Positions 10,448 to 19,544 are shown, counted from the first letter of the stretch. The stretch: DNA of 64,000 nt from WHSW01 sp963821345 (GCA_963821345.1 CAWGDM010000001.1:496001-560000); one strand, 5' to 3'. The notes: a model not told the origin generated them from the letters alone. Numbers and translations are program-made.

Positions 10448-11372
10448 CGCCGCCCCCGTCCTCGGCGGCGTGCAGCGCCTTGGTCTGCTCCTCGAGCCGC
10501 GCTCCAAGCTCCTCGAGCGCTTCGGCGGCGAACTCCGTGCTCACCGCCGCCTTGCCGTGGAAGCCGAAGCGGCCCTCCATCGCCGAGACGCCCTTGCCCT
10601 TGGTCGTCTGGCAGACGATCGCCGCCGGCCGGTCGAGGGTGCGGCTGCGCTCCAGGGCCTCGACCACCGCCGCCATGTCGTGGCCGTCGATCTCGACCGC
10701 GTCCCAGCCGAACGACTCGAACTTGGCCCGGACGTCGCCCGTGTCCATGACCTCCTCGGTCGTGCCGTCGGTCTGCAGATGGTTGTAGTCGACGATCGCG
10801 GTCAGGTTGGTGACGCCGAAGTGCGGCGCCGCCGTCGCCGCCTCCCAGGTCTGGCCCTCCTGGCAGTCGCCGTCGGAGAGCAGGCCGAAGACATGCGCGG
10901 TGTCGTCGAGGCCGTCAAGGCGCAGCGCCAGCGCGATCCCGACGCACATCGAGAGCCCCTGTCCGAGCGACCCGGTCGAGACCTCGACGCCCGGCGTCCG
11001 GTGCATGTCGGGATGGCCCTGCAGCTGGGCGCCGATCTTGCGCAGTCCCATCAGATCCTCGAGCGGGAAGTAGCCGTGATGGGCGAGCGCCGCGTACTGG
11101 ATCGGCGCGGCGTGGCCCTTGCAGAGCACGAAGCGGTCGCGCTCGGGCCAGTCGAGCCGCTCGGGATCGTGGCGCAGGACGCGGTAGTAGAGGGCCGCGA
11201 CGATGTCGGCCGACGACAGCGACGAGTCGAGATGGCCGGACTTGGCGACCGCGAGCATCCGCACGCACTCGACGCGCAGCAGCGTCGCCCAGCGCTCGAG
11301 CTCGGCGATCGTCGCCACGCCCTCGCTGTGCGCCGGGGGCTTGGGGTCGGGGACCGGCCTCAGGTGGGTCAC
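10437..11372 (-). CDS. Transketolase N-terminal subunit
   Basis: 311-residue thiamine-diphosphate-binding half of a split transketolase. The ThDP/magnesium motif is LLSDGDCQEGQTWEAA followed by AIVDYNHLQ, and the substrate/phosphate histidines appear in LCKGHAAPIQ and GHLDSSLSS. It converts ketose/aldose phosphates with the downstream C-terminal subunit, which it overlaps. I place the start at GTG 11372 because similarity begins soon after and a TAATCT hexamer lies 7 bases before it; an upstream in-frame start would add about 32 residues of low-complexity sequence. Confidence 0.88.
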   Translation of the reverse strand: MTHLRPVPDPKPPAHSEGVATIAELERWATLLRVECVRMLAVAKSGHLDSSLSSADIVAALYYRVLRHDPERLDWPERDRFVLCKGHAAPIQYAALAHHGYFPLEDLMGLRKIGAQLQGHPDMHRTPGVEVSTGSLGQGLSMCVGIALALRLDGLDDTAHVFGLLSDGDCQEGQTWEAATAAPHFGVTNLTAIVDYNHLQTDGTTEEVMDTGDVRAKFESFGWDAVEIDGHDMAAVVEALERSRTLDRPAAIVCQTTKGKGVSAMEGRFGFHGKAAVSTEFAAEALEELGARLEEQTKALHAAEDGGGDAG

Positions 11373-11379
11373 GTCGGCG

Positions 11380-11385
11380 AGATTA
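11380..11385 (-). promoter_or_regulatory. TAATCT -10-like hexamer before transketolase
   Basis: TAATCT on the minus strand ends 7 bases before the GTG at 11372, with no Shine-Dalgarno sequence between. Consistent with leaderless transcription of the transketolase operon. Confidence 0.45.
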
Positions 11386-11467
11386 GAGGCAATCGGGGCT
11401 GGCGAGCTCAACGCGGGGCAACGTATGCCAGCCTGCGGACGCCATCCCGGCGGCGGATCTCCGCACA

Positions 11468-12123
11468 ATGCAGGGTTCGATGACGACGAGGATCGCGATC
11501 GCAGGGCTTGCGGCGGCGGCGCTCACGCTGGGCGCGTGCGGCGGCGGCCCCGAGGCCTCGACCACCACGGTGGCGCTACCCCCGACGGCGACCGCGCCGG
11601 CCGCCACGACCACGACCCCCGCCGAGCAGGCGACCGCGCCGGACTCGACCGCGCAGACGGCGCCCCCGGCTGACCCTGACCCGAGGCCGACGCCGCCCGC
11701 TCCGTCCGGCGGACGGTGCGGGCGTACGTCGCCGCGCTCGACGACGGGGACGGCGCCGCCGTCTGCGAGCTGCTTGCCCCGGGAGCGATCGACGCGGTCG
11801 ACCTGCCCGTCCAGCGCGGCGGCTGCGGGGCGTCGCTGGGCGCCTCGATCGGCTACCGCGACCCGCGCGGGCTCCCGGTCTGGGAGGGCGCGCGGGTCGC
11901 CCGGGTGCGCACCCCCGAGGTCGATCCCGAGGGCGGCCAGGCGAAGGCGATCGCGACCGTGGTGACGACGTTCGCCGACCGCGACGAGACCTCGGTCGAG
12001 GACGACGTCGTCTACCTGATCGGCTCACGCGATCGCTGGCTCGTGGCGAAGCCGAGCTCGACCCTTTACCGTGCGGTCGGGATCGCCGACGTCCCGGTGT
12101 CGGTGCTCTCGCCTCCCGACTGA
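11468..12123 (+). CDS. Secreted lipoprotein of unknown function, frameshifted
   Basis: Lipobox LGAC at about residue 20-23, followed by a Thr/Pro/Ala-rich linker and a folded domain of about 135 residues (RTVRAYVAALDDGDGAAVCELLAPGAIDAV...). The start of that domain resembles the SnoaL/NTF2-like or DUF4878-like pattern seen in actinobacterial lipoproteins, but I cannot assign it firmly. ATG 11468 or 11480 could be the start; 11480 gives a tighter signal peptide (MTTRIAIAGLAAAALTLGAC). The linker and domain are in different frames, with a slip near 11700 in a GC-only tract. It precedes an ABC exporter by 66 bases. Confidence 0.6.
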
Positions 12124-12189
12124 CGCGGCCAGGGGATCCGCAGGGATCAGTCGGGGGAGGCCCGTACCCCACGATCGAAAGGACACGAG

Positions 12190-12940
12190 TTGAGTCAGCC
12201 CGCCGCCCAGGTTGAGACGAAGACGATCATCAGCGCCACCGACGTGGGCCGCGTCTACGGCGAGGGAGCCGCGGCGGTGACCGCGCTCGACGGCGTCTCG
12301 GTCGAGTTCCCGTCCGGCGGCCTGACCGCGATCATGGGACCCTCGGGATCGGGCAAGTCGACCCTGATGCACTGCCTCGCCGGGCTCGACCGGCCGACCT
12401 CGGGGACCGTCGTGATCGACGGCGTCGACCTCGCCGACCTCGACGACGCCGAGCTCACCGAGCTGCGTCGCGACAACGTCGGCTTCGTCTTCCAGTTCTT
12501 CAACCTGCTGCCGGTGCTCGACGCGCGCGAGAACATCCTCCTGCCGCTGAAGCTCGCCGGCCGCGACCCCGACCAGGCGCTCTTCGACCGCCTGGTCGCC
12601 GCGATCGGCATCAGCGACCGCCTCGACCACCGCCCGGCCGAGCTCTCCGGCGGCCAGCAGCAGCGGGTGGCGATCGCCCGGGCGCTGATGAGCGAGCCCG
12701 CGGTCGTGTTCGCCGACGAGCCGACCGGGAACCTCGACTCGCACGCGAGCGAGGAGGTGCTCGGGCTGCTGCGCACGCGCGGTCGACGAGCTCGGCCAGA
12801 CGGTGGTCATGGTCACCCACGAGGCCGCGGCCGCCGCGGTCGCCGACCGGGTGCTGGTCCTGGTCGACGGCCGCATCGTCCACGACGGTCCCTGCGAGAG
12901 CGCGGAGCAGATCCTCGATCTGATGAAGCGGGTCGGCTGA
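12190..12940 (+). CDS. ABC transporter ATP-binding protein (LolD/MacB type), frameshifted
   Basis: Cytosolic ATPase that drives the adjacent FtsX-type permease. Walker A is GPSGSGKST, the Q-loop FVFQFFNLLPVL, the signature LSGGQQQRVAIARAL, and Walker B VVFADEPTGNLDS, all typical of the MacB/LolD subfamily. Near 12778 the frame slips; the correct frame continues DELGQTVVMVTHEAAAA with the switch His and ends at TGA 12938-12940. The uncorrected frame happens to run straight into the permease, so an automatic call would produce a false fusion. Start is TTG 12190 with GAAAGGA upstream. Confidence 0.88.
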
Positions 12941-15495
12941 TGGGGGCGATCGCCCTGCGCAACCTCTCCGAGCGCAAGCTGCGGACGGTCCTCACCTCGC
13001 TGGCGATCGTGCTCGGGGTGATGATGGTCGCCGGCACCTACGTGCTCACCGACACCATCGACCGCTCCTTCGACCGCATCTTCACCCAGTCGAACGAGGG
13101 CGTCGACGCGGTCGTCAGCTCCAAGCAGGCGATCGAGACCTTCGACGACAGCGCCCCGGCATTTCCCGAGGGCGTGCTCAAGCAGGTGCGCGCGGTCGAC
13201 GGCGTCGAGTACGCCGAGGGCTCGATCGCCGACCAGCAGCTCTCGATCATCGGCTCGGACGGCAAGCCGCGGGGCGGCAACGGCGCTCCCAGCCTTGGCT
13301 TCTCCGTCGCGGTCCCCTACAGCGACCGCTTCGACCCGCTGACGTACGAGCAGGGAGGTCCGCCGCGAAACAACGACGAGGTGGTGATCGACAAGGCCTC
13401 CGCCGACGACGAGGGCTTCGCGGTCGGCGACCAGGTGACGCTCGCCGGCCGGGGCGGCACCGCCACCTTCACCCTGAGCGGGATCGCGACGCTCGGCGAC
13501 GCCGAGTCGCTCGGCGGCGCGACGTTCAGCGTCCTCACCCTGCCCGAGGCCCAGAAGCTGACCGGCAAGGAGGGCAAGCTCGACCAGGTCGAGGTCGCGG
13601 CTGACCCCGACACGTCGCCCGAGCAGCTCGCTGCCAACTTGAAGGCGGCGCTTCCGGGCGACTTCGACGTGAAGACGGGCGCGCAGGAGACCCAGTCGCA
13701 GCGCGACGACATCAGCGAGTTCACCAGCTTCATCAAGACCGCGCTGCTGATCTTCGCCGGGGTCGCCCTGTTCGTCGGCTCGTTCCTGATCTTCAACACG
13801 TTCTCGATCACCGTCGCCCAGCGCACTCGCGAGTTCGCGATGCTGCGCACGCTCGGCGCCTCGCGCCGCCAGATCCTTGCCAGCGTCGTGCTCGAGGCCG
13901 GGCTGATCGGCCTCGTCGCCTCGATCGTCGGCGTCGCGATCGGGATCGGCTTCGCGAAGGTGATCAAGGACCTGCTGTCGGCGCTCGGCCTCGACCTCCC
14001 CGCGACCGGGACCGTGGTCGAGCCGCGGACGATCATCGTCGGGCTCCTGCTGGGAACGGTGATCACCGTGCTCTCGGCGCTGATGCCGGCCCGGCGCGCG
14101 ACCCGCGTGGCGCCGGTCGCCGGCCTGCGCGACGGTGTGGTCGCGTCGACCACCGGCGAGCGCCGCCGGCGAACCGCGACCGGAGTCGTGCTCGCGATCC
14201 TCGGCGGGGTCGCGATGGCGCTGGGGCTGTTCGGCGTCCTCGACCCCGGCGAGGCCTGGGTCGGCGTCGGCGCGGTCGGCGTCTTCCTCGGGGTCGCGCT
14301 GCTGAGCCCGGTGCTGGTGACGCCGCTCGCCTCGGTGGTCGGCGCCCCGATCGGCCGCTTCGGCGGGGTCCCGGGGACGCTGGCGCGCGAGAACTCGGTC
14401 CGCAATCCCGGTCGCACGGCCTCGACCGCCGCCGCGCTGATGGTCGGGTTGGCGCTGGTCTCGTTCGTCGCCGTGTTCGCGGCCGGGATCAAGGGCTCGA
14501 TCGACGACGCGATCGACAAGACCCTGACCGCCGACCTGACGATCTCCAACGAGGACGGCTTCTCCGACATCCCGATCGGCGTCCGCGACGCGGCCGCCGG
14601 CGTCGACGGGGTGGCGGTCGCATCGCCGCTGCGCTTCACCCAGGACGAGGTCGACGGCAAGGACGGGACCCTGACCCTGGTCGACCCGGCGACCGCCGCC
14701 GACGTGCTGGCGCTCGACTGGGACGACGGCTCGGACGAGTTGCTCACCAACCTCGGCCCCGATCAGGCGGTGGCCGACGAGGGCTTCGCCTCGGACCGCG
14801 GCCTCGCCGTCGGCGACAGCTTCGACGCGAAGACGGTCAGCGGCAAGGTGCTGACCCTGACGGTGGTCGGCACGTTCACCGACAACGCCGACTTCATCGG
14901 CGATTACGCGGCCTCCGACGTCAACGCCGACGCCTTCGACGAGCAGAAGAACGCCACCAACGTGTTCATCAAGCTCGACCCCGGAGCCGACCTGGACCAG
15001 GTCCGCTCGCAGCTCGATTCGGTGATGGAGCAGCGATTCCCGACGGTCAAGGTCGAGGACCAGCAAGAGCTCAAGGACTCGATCTCCAAGCAGGTCGACC
15101 AGACCGTGGGGATCATCTACGCGCTGCTGCTGCTGTCGGTGATCGTCTCGGTGTTCGGGATCGTCAACACCCTGGCGCTGACGATCCACGAGCGCACCCG
15201 CGAGCTCGGCCTGCTGCGCGCCGTGGGCATGTCGCGTCGGCAGGTGCGGCGATCGGTCCGCTACGAGGCCGTGATCACGGCGCTGATCGGCGCCGCCCTG
15301 GGGCTCGTGCTCGGGGTGCTGTTCGCGGTCCTCGTCAGCCGCCCGCTCGCCGACGAGGGCTTCACGCTCTCGATCCCGATCGGCACGCTGATCGGGCTGA
15401 TGGTCCTGGCGGCGCTCGCCGGCGTGCTCGCCGCGATCGGCCCGGCCCGGCGGGCGTCGCGGCTGGACGTGCTCGAGGCGCTCGCCTACGAATAG
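12940..15495 (+). CDS. ABC transporter permease with two FtsX domains
   Basis: 851-residue permease. The first helix (VLTSLAIVLGVMMVAGTYVLT) is followed by a large extracytoplasmic MacB-PCD-like domain (to about residue 250), an FtsX core of three helices (about 260-385) with RTREFAMLRTLGASRRQI, two more helices with a second periplasmic domain, and a second FtsX core ending in RTRELGLLRAVGMSRRQVRR. Duplicate cores in one chain mean the ATPase dimer could serve a single permease. Start ATG overlaps the ATPase stop (TGATG). Family members export lipids, lipoproteins or peptides or transmit force rather than import; substrate not readable. Confidence 0.87.
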   Translation: MGAIALRNLSERKLRTVLTSLAIVLGVMMVAGTYVLTDTIDRSFDRIFTQSNEGVDAVVSSKQAIETFDDSAPAFPEGVLKQVRAVDGVEYAEGSIADQQLSIIGSDGKPRGGNGAPSLGFSVAVPYSDRFDPLTYEQGGPPRNNDEVVIDKASADDEGFAVGDQVTLAGRGGTATFTLSGIATLGDAESLGGATFSVLTLPEAQKLTGKEGKLDQVEVAADPDTSPEQLAANLKAALPGDFDVKTGAQETQSQRDDISEFTSFIKTALLIFAGVALFVGSFLIFNTFSITVAQRTREFAMLRTLGASRRQILASVVLEAGLIGLVASIVGVAIGIGFAKVIKDLLSALGLDLPATGTVVEPRTIIVGLLLGTVITVLSALMPARRATRVAPVAGLRDGVVASTTGERRRRTATGVVLAILGGVAMALGLFGVLDPGEAWVGVGAVGVFLGVALLSPVLVTPLASVVGAPIGRFGGVPGTLARENSVRNPGRTASTAAALMVGLALVSFVAVFAAGIKGSIDDAIDKTLTADLTISNEDGFSDIPIGVRDAAAGVDGVAVASPLRFTQDEVDGKDGTLTLVDPATAADVLALDWDDGSDELLTNLGPDQAVADEGFASDRGLAVGDSFDAKTVSGKVLTLTVVGTFTDNADFIGDYAASDVNADAFDEQKNATNVFIKLDPGADLDQVRSQLDSVMEQRFPTVKVEDQQELKDSISKQVDQTVGIIYALLLLSVIVSVFGIVNTLALTIHERTRELGLLRAVGMSRRQVRRSVRYEAVITALIGAALGLVLGVLFAVLVSRPLADEGFTLSIPIGTLIGLMVLAALAGVLAAIGPARRASRLDVLEALAYE

Positions 15496-15510
15496 GCGGC
15501 CGGCGGGCCC

Positions 15511-16935
15511 CTACCCGATCGGGACGGAGAGGATCCGCTGCTGCGGGCGGCGGCCGTGGAGCAGGGTGACGTAGGCGCGTTTGTCGGAGAGCGCCGTCGA
15601 CCACAGGGTGCCGTCGCGGCGCGAGAGCAGGGTGCGGCCGGGACGGTGGCGGCCGGCGCGGGCCAGCTTCAGGCGGTCGGCGCGACGGGTGGTGCGGACG
15701 TAGAGCAGCGCGTTGCCGCGCAGCGAGGGGTTCGAGAGGCCCTCGACGCGCGAGCGCAGCAGGGTCGACTTGGCGCGCTTCGGGTGCTTGGTGCCGAGCA
15801 GCCGGCGGACGATCGAGTTCTCGTTCGGGTTCGCGCGCGCGTAGACGAGCCGGTTGTCGTCCAGGCTCGGGCGCCCGAGCTGGGCGCGGCCGCCGGCCTT
15901 GCCGAGCGACTGCTCGGGCCCTGGCGAGCGCGGGTCGGCGACGTTTCGCGCCCGCATGTAATCGCGGCCGTCGATCCGAGCCCGCCAGACCAGCCAGTGG
16001 CTGGAGATCGCGACCGCGTCGGCCCGGCGCGCGTCGACGGTCCCGAGCACGCCGAGGTCCTTGGCCGAGAGGATCCTGATCTGGCCGCCGGCGATCACCG
16101 CGACGCGTCCGTCACCGAGCGCCGGGTCGTCGCCGGGAAGGCGGATGTTGCCGCCCGCACGTCGGATGTACCCGGCGCCGCTGGGGCGCTGGAAGGCCAC
16201 GTCGCCGCCGCCGACCGAGGGGTCGGAGGCCGGCTTGGCCTCGGTGTGCGCGGCCCCGGCCGGCGCGGCGACGACGAGCGCGGCGGCTACCGCCAGCAGG
16301 GCGAGGCCGTCCCCGAACCGAAAGCCGCGGTAGATGCCCGGACGGTTGGCCATCGTCTCGGTGATCCGGATGCCGAGCTCGCGGTCGGCGATCGGGGCGA
16401 CCAGCGCGATCGGCAGCGCCCGGCCGATCCCGAAGGCGAGCCCGACCTTCAGCCCCAGCGCCGGGTCGCCGAGCGCGAACGAGATCCCGGCCAGCGCGAA
16501 GACCCCGAAGCTGAGCACGAAGGTGGTGAAGCCGAGCCCGAGCAGGATGCCGTAGAGGCCGGCCGCGAGCGGCATCGGCATCACCCGGCGCCAGTGCTCG
16601 GGCAGCTGGCGGCGAAGCTGGGGCAGGATCGGCACCCCGCGCAGCTCGGCGATCGCTGCGGCGACGGCGATCGCCGCGGCGGCGAAGTAGGCGGCGCCGA
16701 AATCGGTGCCCTGGAGTAGGCCGCCGAGCGCCGAGAGAACGACGAAGGTGGCGATCCCGCCGGCCAGCGCCCCGATCGTGAACGTGACGCAGGCCGCGAT
16801 CGTGGTCGCGCGGCCCCCGGTGTGGCCGACCGGGCCGATCGTCTCGATCATCGAGAAGCCGCACGGCGACCAGGTCCCACAGAGCCCGGCCAGCGCCGCG
16901 GCGACGATCAGCGCCAGCTCCAGACCACTGATCAA
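15511..16935 (-). CDS. MauF/CcdA-like membrane protein fused to propeller-like C-terminal domain
   Basis: 474 residues. Residues 1 to about 235 form six or seven helices. Helix 1 carries GLCGTWSPCGFSMIETIGP, a CcdA/DsbD-like cysteine arrangement as in the methylamine-utilisation protein MauF, expected to pass reducing power across the membrane. From about residue 245 a soluble region shows weak repeating strands (GDGRVAVIAGGQIRILSAKD, SLDDNRLVYARANPNENS, LRGNALLYVRTTRRADRL, DKRAYVTLLHGRRPQQRI), like four or five TolB-type propeller blades. Start is TTG 16935, overlapping the preceding stop as TTGA. The fusion is unusual: in mau operons the propeller is the separate heavy chain MauB. The MauF link is by context and motif only. 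Confidence 0.55.
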   Translation of the reverse strand: MISGLELALIVAAALAGLCGTWSPCGFSMIETIGPVGHTGGRATTIAACVTFTIGALAGGIATFVVLSALGGLLQGTDFGAAYFAAAAIAVAAAIAELRGVPILPQLRRQLPEHWRRVMPMPLAAGLYGILLGLGFTTFVLSFGVFALAGISFALGDPALGLKVGLAFGIGRALPIALVAPIADRELGIRITETMANRPGIYRGFRFGDGLALLAVAAALVVAAPAGAAHTEAKPASDPSVGGGDVAFQRPSGAGYIRRAGGNIRLPGDDPALGDGRVAVIAGGQIRILSAKDLGVLGTVDARRADAVAISSHWLVWRARIDGRDYMRARNVADPRSPGPEQSLGKAGGRAQLGRPSLDDNRLVYARANPNENSIVRRLLGTKHPKRAKSTLLRSRVEGLSNPSLRGNALLYVRTTRRADRLKLARAGRHRPGRTLLSRRDGTLWSTALSDKRAYVTLLHGRRPQQRILSVPIG

Positions 16936-17519
16936 CAGGGCACCTTGGTCTGGAAGAACATCACGCAGAAGACCTTGCGGCCGCGGTAGCAGTAGCCCTC
17001 GAGCGCGGCGTCGCCGTTGATCCGTTTCTGCGTGTGGCCGCAGCAGTCGACGAGCTTGCGCACGGTGCCTCCGCAGCAGCGGTACCAGCCACCGTCGATG
17101 TGGGGCTCGAAGCCATACACCTTCGCGGTCGCGTCGCAGACCTTGGTCCGCGGCGCGGGCGGCAGCGGGCGGCCGTCGGGGTCGTGCAGGGTCTTGCCGT
17201 GCGCGTCGACCGGCTGGCCCTTGCCGTTGACGTGGCGGGCGAGGTCGTCGATCGGCGTCCCGGACGGAGCGTCGAGCGGGTAGCCGTGGCCGTCGATCCG
17301 CGGCAGCCCGGTCGGGTGCAGGCAGGAGCCGGTGGTGTAGGTGTGGCCGCAGAAGTGGAACGCGTCGGCCTCGCCGGGCTTGACCGCCCGGGCGACCAGG
17401 CTGCCCGCCGTGACCGCGGTCAGCGCGGCGCCGGCGCGGGCCAGAAAGCCGCGGCGTGAGGTGTCGCCGGCGAGCGACTCGAGCGCCCGCCCAAAGCGGT
17501 CGGTTCGCCCCTCAGACAC
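16932..17519 (-). CDS. Methylamine dehydrogenase light chain-like, Tat-exported, Cys-rich protein
   Basis: 195 residues. A twin-arginine signal is seen at SRRGFLARAGAALTAVTAGS. The mature part has ten cysteines at about 57, 66, 128, 148, 149, 159, 160, 177, 185 and 195. The order GGWYRCCGG...DCCG...GYC...VFCVMF resembles the MADH light chain, where the first Trp of the tryptophan tryptophylquinone (TTQ) cofactor precedes a Cys, a DCCG follows, and the second Trp sits in an xxWC segment. Here the second position is Phe 184 and Trp 145 is the only Trp, so TTQ cannot form. It lies between MauE-Trx-like and MauF-like genes with 8- and 4-base overlaps. A MADH-fold disulfide protein with another role is my inference. 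Confidence 0.6.
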   Translation of the reverse strand: MSEGRTDRFGRALESLAGDTSRRGFLARAGAALTAVTAGSLVARAVKPGEADAFHFCGHTYTTGSCLHPTGLPRIDGHGYPLDAPSGTPIDDLARHVNGKGQPVDAHGKTLHDPDGRPLPPAPRTKVCDATAKVYGFEPHIDGGWYRCCGGTVRKLVDCCGHTQKRINGDAALEGYCYRGRKVFCVMFFQTKVPC

Positions 17520-18411
17520 CGACGGACCGAGCCAGGTCGCGTTCGGCGCGGCGGCGCTCGGCCGTCGCCAGCACGCTCTCGAGCTGGGCGAGGTTGTTGA
17601 ACGTCCCCTTGGCGAGCACGGTCCCGTCGAGGTCGAGGGCGAGCGCGAACGGGCTGCCAGGGATCTCGAGTCGCGCCCAGACCTCGCGATCTCCGTGCTC
17701 GTCGAACACCGCCACCGCGACCCGCGGGTCGTTGGCGAGCGCCCGGATCGACGGCTCCAGCCCGCGGCAGACGTGGCAGCCCTCAGAGACGAAGGCGGCC
17801 AGCGCCAGCGACGTCTCGGGATCGGGCGAGAACCGTTGCTCGAGGCCGCTGGGGCCAAACAGGGCCGGCCCCTCCTCGGCGATCTCGAGCGCGCTTCCCG
17901 GACCGAGGCGCAGCCGCAGCAGCCCGACCTCGCGGGCGAGCGCAAGCACCGCGACCGCGAGCCCCGCGCAGGCGAGCAGCGCCACGGCCAGGCCGAGCCC
18001 GAGCCATTGATCGGTCGACAGGTCCGCTTCGGGCAACAGGGGCAGCGCCGCGAACGCGATCGCCAGCACCGCGTTGCGGGCGACCGCAGCCCAGCCGATC
18101 GTCGAGCGGGCGCCAAAACAGGCGCAGGGGGCGCCGGCGCGGCCACGGAGGATCGCGCCGACCATCGTCGCCGCGAAGGTCGCCATCAGCGCCGCCGCCA
18201 GGTAGGCGGCCGTCGCGGAGCCGGCGATCACCCCGGCGGCGAGCCCGAGCTCGGTTGCGATCAGCAGCGCCCAGGCAACCGACTGCAGCCGGCGGCCGTC
18301 GATCCCGAAGCTGGCCATCGCCGCCCGGCTCGATCCCGGACTGGCGAGCTTGGCGAGGCTGGCCCCCGCGAGCACTCCGCCGAGGACCAATCGAGCCGCC
18401 ACCTCGAGCAC
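17512..18411 (-). CDS. MauE-like membrane protein fused to thioredoxin-like domain
   Basis: 299 residues. The N-terminal half has four helices of the MauE/DoxX type, with the MauE hallmark CACFG near residue 105 and an Asn-Ala-Val after it (VARNAVLAIAF). A further helix (LGLGLAVALLACAGLAVAVLALA) leads to a thioredoxin fold with CHVC near residue 220 and a Pro-containing IPGSPFAL that fits the cis-Pro loop. In mau operons MauE and MauD (thioredoxin-like) are separate proteins needed for light-chain disulfide formation; here both parts are one chain. Start GTG 18411 follows the nadA stop by four bases. Likely role: oxidative folding of the Cys-rich protein encoded next. Confidence 0.7.
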   Translation of the reverse strand: MLEVAARLVLGGVLAGASLAKLASPGSSRAAMASFGIDGRRLQSVAWALLIATELGLAAGVIAGSATAAYLAAALMATFAATMVGAILRGRAGAPCACFGARSTIGWAAVARNAVLAIAFAALPLLPEADLSTDQWLGLGLAVALLACAGLAVAVLALAREVGLLRLRLGPGSALEIAEEGPALFGPSGLEQRFSPDPETSLALAAFVSEGCHVCRGLEPSIRALANDPRVAVAVFDEHGDREVWARLEIPGSPFALALDLDGTVLAKGTFNNLAQLESVLATAERRRAERDLARSVGV

Positions 18412-18415
18412 GGGC

Positions 18416-19447
18416 TCAGCCTATTGCAACCATCCGCTCGATCGGCACCCGGGCACGCTCCGCGATCTGTGGCGGCACCTTGACCTCGACCTTCATCTCG
18501 CGCAGCGAGTCGCGCACCTTCGGCAGCGTGATCATCTTCATGTACTTGCAGAACGCCATCCGGTTGGCCTCGATCAGGTTCGCCTGCGGCGCCGCCTGCT
18601 GCAGCGGGTAGAGCATCCCGGTCTCGGTCGCGACGATGAACTCCCCGTCGGGGTTGGCCTCGACGTGGGCGAGCATCCCCGAGGTCGAGAGCATGTGCAC
18701 GCCCTCGGCCGAGATGTCGCCGGAGGCGACGTACTCGAGCGCCTGGGTCGAACAACCGCACTCGGGGTGGATCAGGAACTCGGCACCGGGGTGCTCCGCG
18801 CGGGTGCGGGTGATGTCGTCGGGGCGGATCCCGGCGTGGACGTGGCACTCGCCGTCCCAGACGTGGAAGCGCGCGTAGCGCTCCGGGTCGTCGACCAGCC
18901 CGGTCTCGCGGGCGACGAACGAGCCCAGCCACATGTCGGGGCCGAAGAGGATCTCGGTCTCGGGCCCGTGCTCGGCCCAGATGTGCTCGACCACCTGGAC
19001 GGCGTTCGAGGAGGTGCAGCAGTAGTCGGTCTCGGCCTTGACCTCGGCCGAGGTGTTGACGTACATGACCACCTGCGCGCCCGGGTGCTCCGCCTTCCAC
19101 GCCCGCAGCTGGTCGGCGTCGATCGAGTCCGAGAGCGAGCAGCCGGCGTCGGGGTCGGGGATCAGCACGGTCTTGTCGGGCGACAGGATCGAGGCCGTCT
19201 CGGCCATGAAGTGGACGCCGCAGAAGACGATCACCTCGGCGTCGGTCGACGCCGCCTGGCGCGAGAGGCCGAGCGAGTCGCCCATGTGGTCGGCGACGTC
19301 CTGGACCTCGGGCACCTGGTAGTTGTGGGCGAGGATGACCGCGTTGCGCTCGGCCGCGAGCGCGCGGACCTCGGCGCTGAGGCGTTCGATCTCCTCCCCG
19401 CTGAGATCCGGGGTCTCGATGGGTTGAAGTGTCGGCAGCTCGTGCAT
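18416..19447 (-). CDS. nadA: Quinolinate synthase
   Basis: 343-residue NadA, which condenses iminoaspartate with dihydroxyacetone phosphate to quinolinate in NAD biosynthesis and carries a 4Fe-4S cluster. The three cluster cysteines are in FCGVHFMAE, CTSSNA and HPECGCSTQ. AHNYQVPEVQDVADHMGDS is the family N-terminal signature. Start ATG 19447 is preceded by GGAAGAAGGG. No nadB is present here, while nadC sits about 6 kb away at 25697-26548. It leads an operon whose next three genes are mau-like, an odd partnership. Confidence 0.95.
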   Translation of the reverse strand: MHELPTLQPIETPDLSGEEIERLSAEVRALAAERNAVILAHNYQVPEVQDVADHMGDSLGLSRQAASTDAEVIVFCGVHFMAETASILSPDKTVLIPDPDAGCSLSDSIDADQLRAWKAEHPGAQVVMYVNTSAEVKAETDYCCTSSNAVQVVEHIWAEHGPETEILFGPDMWLGSFVARETGLVDDPERYARFHVWDGECHVHAGIRPDDITRTRAEHPGAEFLIHPECGCSTQALEYVASGDISAEGVHMLSTSGMLAHVEANPDGEFIVATETGMLYPLQQAAPQANLIEANRMAFCKYMKMITLPKVRDSLREMKVEVKVPPQIAERARVPIERMVAIG

Positions 19448-19483
19448 GCTGGCCCTTCTTCCGTCGTATGTTCGCCGGCCCGT

Positions 19484-19501
19484 GCCGGTCCATTGACCGG
19501 C
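19484..19501. promoter_or_regulatory. Inverted repeat between nadA and fpg
   Basis: GCCGGTC-CATT-GACCGGC, a perfect 7-bp inverted repeat with a 4-base spacer in the 97-base divergent gap. It could be an operator shared by nadA and fpg. No known regulator motif is recognised. Confidence 0.35.
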
Positions 19502-19544
19502 CTCAAACCAAGCGAATGACTGCGGCACAGTTTACTTGCAGCTC

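Noticed and set aside
12025..15189. Minus-strand open frame of over 1000 codons opposite the ABC permease
   Set aside because: Translation is rich in Asp/Arg/Gly/His repeats with no family features; the plus strand carries complete ABC ATPase and FtsX motifs. Long antisense frames are expected at this GC content.
12190..15495. Single fused ABC ATPase-permease protein
   Set aside because: The fusion arises only from the frame slip near 12778; the correct ATPase frame ends at TGA 12938-12940, overlapping the permease ATG, a normal operon junction.
16932..17519. Active methylamine dehydrogenase light chain
   Set aside because: TTQ needs two tryptophans and the mature protein has only Trp 145; no separate heavy chain (mauB) or mauG is present.
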